Shown here: positions 5,764 to 7,580 of the stretch, one piece after another
How the letters are laid out: each line of letters begins with the position of its first letter
Position numbering within the stretch: the stretch's first letter is position 1
NCBI GenBank assembly: GCA_016930955.1
Contig: JAFGFR010000342.1
Coordinates: 1-7,580 of the forward strand
Length of the DNA stretch: 7,580 nucleotides
Reading direction: 5' to 3'
Source: Victivallales bacterium
GTDB lineage: Bacteria > Verrucomicrobiota > Lentisphaeria > Victivallales > JAADHT01
The notes under the pieces: model-generated
Told to the model about the DNA's origin: nothing
Database searches by the model: none
Seen by the model: only the letters and a program-made list of their open reading frames with translations
Program-made: the position numbers and the translations under genes

Positions 5764-5819
5764 TTTACGGCCTGCGCAAGACAGGCTTAAAATACTGCGT
5801 GTGTCGCGCAGTCATGATA
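5764..5819. promoter_or_regulatory. Putative control region between dapB and recO, with two dyads
   Basis: Two perfect short inverted repeats lie side by side: GCCTG-N7-CAGGC (5770-5786) and ACTGCG-N7-CGCAGT (5794-5812). On the plus strand, TTTACG (5764-5769) and TAAAAT (5788-5793) with an 18-base spacer make a possible promoter towards recO, with the first dyad exactly in its spacer. On the minus strand, a -10-like TATCAT (plus 5814-5819) could serve dapB, but its -35 is poor. Assignment to one gene or the other is uncertain. Confidence 0.3.
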
Positions 5820-5945
5820 ATTTGTCTGTTTTAAACGAAAAAACAATTTGTAAAAGGAGAAAGATTTTTTAAATTCTGATTTTGGGCACGGATGCTGTGC
5901 TCCTCGACAAAAGTTTATAGACAGATGGCTCGGAAGGAATGCAGA

Positions 5946-6545
5946 TTGAAACCGCATCGCATTACAATGATCGTGCTGAAAAAAACTGCTTACAGCGAGA
6001 GCAGCCTGATAGTCTCCGGGATAACTGCTGAATCCGGGCGCGTGGATCTCCTTTTCAAGGGAGGGAGAAAAATATCTGCCGGGAAAACGCCTATGGTGGA
6101 CCTTTTCCGTGAGCTGAACGTTGATGCCGCCGATGTCGACAAAGGCCTTCGCCCGGCCTATTCGGCTGAGCTTTCAACCAGCTTTGACGGCATAAGCGAC
6201 ATCTATGCCAACTACCTGGCGGCCTGCGAGATATCGGAGTTTGTCCTGCGGAATTCGCAGCCTGGTGTCCCGTGCCCTGGGGTGTACGATGTGTTGAGAG
6301 AAGTATTTGCCAGGCTCGCAAATGGACCTCTGGATGCCCCTGCGGCAACCATGGTTAAGCTCGTCTATCTTGAGGAACATGGCCTGTTGCATACGCCTGA
6401 GGATCCCGGGAAAAGCCGTATCCTGCAATGGGTGCTCGATTCCGCCCGCAAGGGAGGTTATGGATTCCCGAGAATGAGCGAGAGCTATCTCAAGCGCTTC
6501 TGCGAGTGGATAGACGCGACCTGTGTTTCTAGCGGCCTTGCTTGA
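5946..6545 (+). CDS. recO: DNA repair protein RecO
   Basis: RecO acts with RecF and RecR to load RecA on SSB-coated single-stranded DNA and anneals complementary strands. The N-terminal OB-fold is clear: ITMIVLKKTAYSESSLIVSG (residues 6-25 from this start), then GRVDLLFKGGRK, the typical GxxxxxxKGxRK region, followed by the helical C-terminal domain with YLAACEISEFVLR and YLEEHGLL. I choose the TTG at 5946 because GGAAGG (5932-5937) lies 8 bases upstream and the protein then starts just before the conserved strand. The longer ATG starts at 5892 and 5925 lack a good ribosome binding site. With 199 residues it is shorter than E. coli RecO (242), and it lacks the Cys pairs of the zinc-binding insert found in many homologues. 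Confidence 0.85.
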   Translation: MKPHRITMIVLKKTAYSESSLIVSGITAESGRVDLLFKGGRKISAGKTPMVDLFRELNVDAADVDKGLRPAYSAELSTSFDGISDIYANYLAACEISEFVLRNSQPGVPCPGVYDVLREVFARLANGPLDAPAATMVKLVYLEEHGLLHTPEDPGKSRILQWVLDSARKGGYGFPRMSESYLKRFCEWIDATCVSSGLA

Positions 6546-6608
6546 AATCGGCTGGCATCAATCGCCGGATGATCAGTCGGATAAATAGGGCTTTTGGAAA
6601 ACAATCTT

Positions 6609-6637
6609 TTGCATCTTTTCTGAGTGGGATGTACAGT
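6609..6637 (+). promoter_or_regulatory. Weak promoter candidate for the lipoprotein gene
   Basis: TTGCAT (6609-6614) and TACAGT (6632-6637) are separated by 17 bases, three and four matches to consensus. The 141-base gap between recO and the lipoprotein gene leaves room for an independent promoter, and this is the best candidate I see in it. No terminator for recO is evident. Confidence 0.25.
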
Positions 6638-6686
6638 ATCGATTCTGAAATGTGCAGAGGAGGCAATAAGAGGAAAGGGGTTTTTC

Positions 6687-7580
6687 ATGAGACTGACGGT
6701 TTTTGTTGTGCTGTTTTGGCTGTTGTTTGCTGCGGGCTGCGGCTCGATCAATCCGCAGGCGGGGCTGATTCTTGCGGACAGGGGCTCGGAGACCGCCAGT
6801 CAGATCGCGGAGGCCTACAACCTCAGGGCGACCGAGCTCGAGCAGTATATCGAGGGCGAGTTTCTGCTTGCCGGGTTGGAGGAGGGGAATATTTTACCCG
6901 ACGCCACCCTGGTCGAGACGGTTGATCAAGTCAAGAATGAGATGCTGCTCCGCAAGGAGATATTTGTTGCCCTGGGCGAGGCCTACCGTGGTTTTGGAGC
7001 GCTGGCGGCGTACGGGTCGGATATATCGCAGAGCATGCGTGGGCTCACCTCCGCTGTCAACGAGTACTCGATAGCCACACGGGGCACCCCTTTCCTGAGC
7101 GCCGGGCAGGAGGATCTCGCCGCCATCGCCGCATCGCAGGCATTAGAGAAATACCACCATGTGAAGCTGAAAAAGGCCAGTGCCTTGCTGAGGGGGCGTG
7201 TCGATGCGGTGTTGGATCTGCTCTCGGAGCAGTCCGAGAGGGCTGCAGTGGCTGCGATGGAAAGGGAGATAGACCGCAAGCAGCTCAAGGTTGCGACGGC
7301 ATTCTGGCGTCTCAAGCTCGGCCTGCCGACAGAGATCATCGCGTCGCACATCGAGATTTACGGGCTGGCGGCCAACCGGAAGGAGACCATATCGCTGCTC
7401 GAACGCTCGACTGCCGGGAGTATGTCAGAGGCAGTCGAGAATGTCCTGAAGTTCCGCAATGCACGCCGCGCAAGGCAAAGACGCGACGCATACGATGCTG
7501 CGACGGCATCCCTCCGATTCCTCGCCGACGCGCACAGGAACTTCGAGAAAGGCGACGATTTCTCGCTGCAGTCACTGCCG
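6687..7580 (+). CDS. Helix-rich lipoprotein of unknown function (partial, runs off the right edge)
   Basis: An ATG at 6687 opens a frame without any stop for 298 codons to the window edge. The ribosome binding site is good: GGAAAGGGG ends 6 bases upstream. The product starts MRLTVFVVLFWLLFAAGCGS, a signal peptide with an AAGC lipobox (Cys18), so a lipid-anchored envelope protein is expected. The rest is predicted to be almost all helix, with charged, Ala- and Leu-rich segments (around residues 37-60, 75-100 and 150-205), for example VKLKKASALLRGRVDAVLDL. I see no catalytic motif and do not recognise the family. Helical periplasmic adaptors or TolC-like components are possible but unsupported. 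It follows recO on the same strand after 141 bases. Confidence 0.82.
   Translation, partial: MRLTVFVVLFWLLFAAGCGSINPQAGLILADRGSETASQIAEAYNLRATELEQYIEGEFLLAGLEEGNILPDATLVETVDQVKNEMLLRKEIFVALGEAYRGFGALAAYGSDISQSMRGLTSAVNEYSIATRGTPFLSAGQEDLAAIAASQALEKYHHVKLKKASALLRGRVDAVLDLLSEQSERAAVAAMEREIDRKQLKVATAFWRLKLGLPTEIIASHIEIYGLAANRKETISLLERSTAGSMSEAVENVLKFRNARRARQRRDAYDAATASLRFLADAHRNFEKGDDFSLQSLP

Noticed and set aside
4696..5790. 364-codon plus-strand open frame
   Set aside because: It is an out-of-frame shadow of yraN and antisense to dapB, both well supported.
6542..6925. 127-codon frame after recO
   Set aside because: It overlaps the lipoprotein gene in a different frame; the lipoprotein has a signal peptide, lipobox and strong ribosome binding site.

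Overview
This 7.58 kb window is ordinary bacterial chromosome. It holds eight genes, two of them cut by the window edges. The secretin and a lipoprotein signal peptide point to a diderm (Gram-negative) organism of moderately high GC content. The phylum cannot be fixed from the sequence. The mix of a stand-alone short secretin, a short RecO and palindromic intergenic repeats would fit an environmental lineage such as the PVC group, but that is a guess. I see no transposase, integrase, CRISPR array, rRNA, tRNA or phage gene.

Layout. On the minus strand at the left edge are a compact secretin (90-1478) and, 14 bases after it, the first 25 codons of a membrane-anchored protein (1-75) that runs out of the window. 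A good -35/-10 pair (1529-1557) drives them. A 496-base non-coding stretch (1479-1974) follows. It carries a palindromic GC-rich hairpin, two short repeat copies and a TATAAT box overlapping an inverted repeat. On the plus strand, an endonuclease/exonuclease/phosphatase-family protein (1975-2709) overlaps rsmA/ksgA (2706-3614) by the four bases ATGA, which makes a tight two-gene operon. A second non-coding stretch (3615-3934) holds another copy of the repeat and a promoter for a small YeeE/YedE-like membrane protein (3935-4510). A YraN-family gene (4553-4972) follows 42 bases later.

yraN meets dapB (4939-5742, minus strand) tail to tail. The two genes overlap by 34 bases, and the overlap lies in and beside an 18-base tandem duplication that includes the dapB stop codon. 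dapB is divergent from recO (5946-6545, probably starting at TTG). The last gene is a helix-rich lipoprotein of unknown function (6687 to beyond 7580), which stays open to the right edge.

Functional view. Most genes are housekeeping and unrelated: ribosome maturation (rsmA), lysine and cell-wall precursor synthesis (dapB), recombinational repair (recO) and a putative nuclease-fold protein (yraN). The secretin cluster and the lipoprotein are the cell-envelope part. I did not find a convincing new multi-gene system. The points most worth a second look are the small repeat family shared by the two intergenic regions, the sharp change of G/C strand bias near 3.6-3.9 kb, the duplication at the yraN/dapB junction, and the two edge genes of unknown role.
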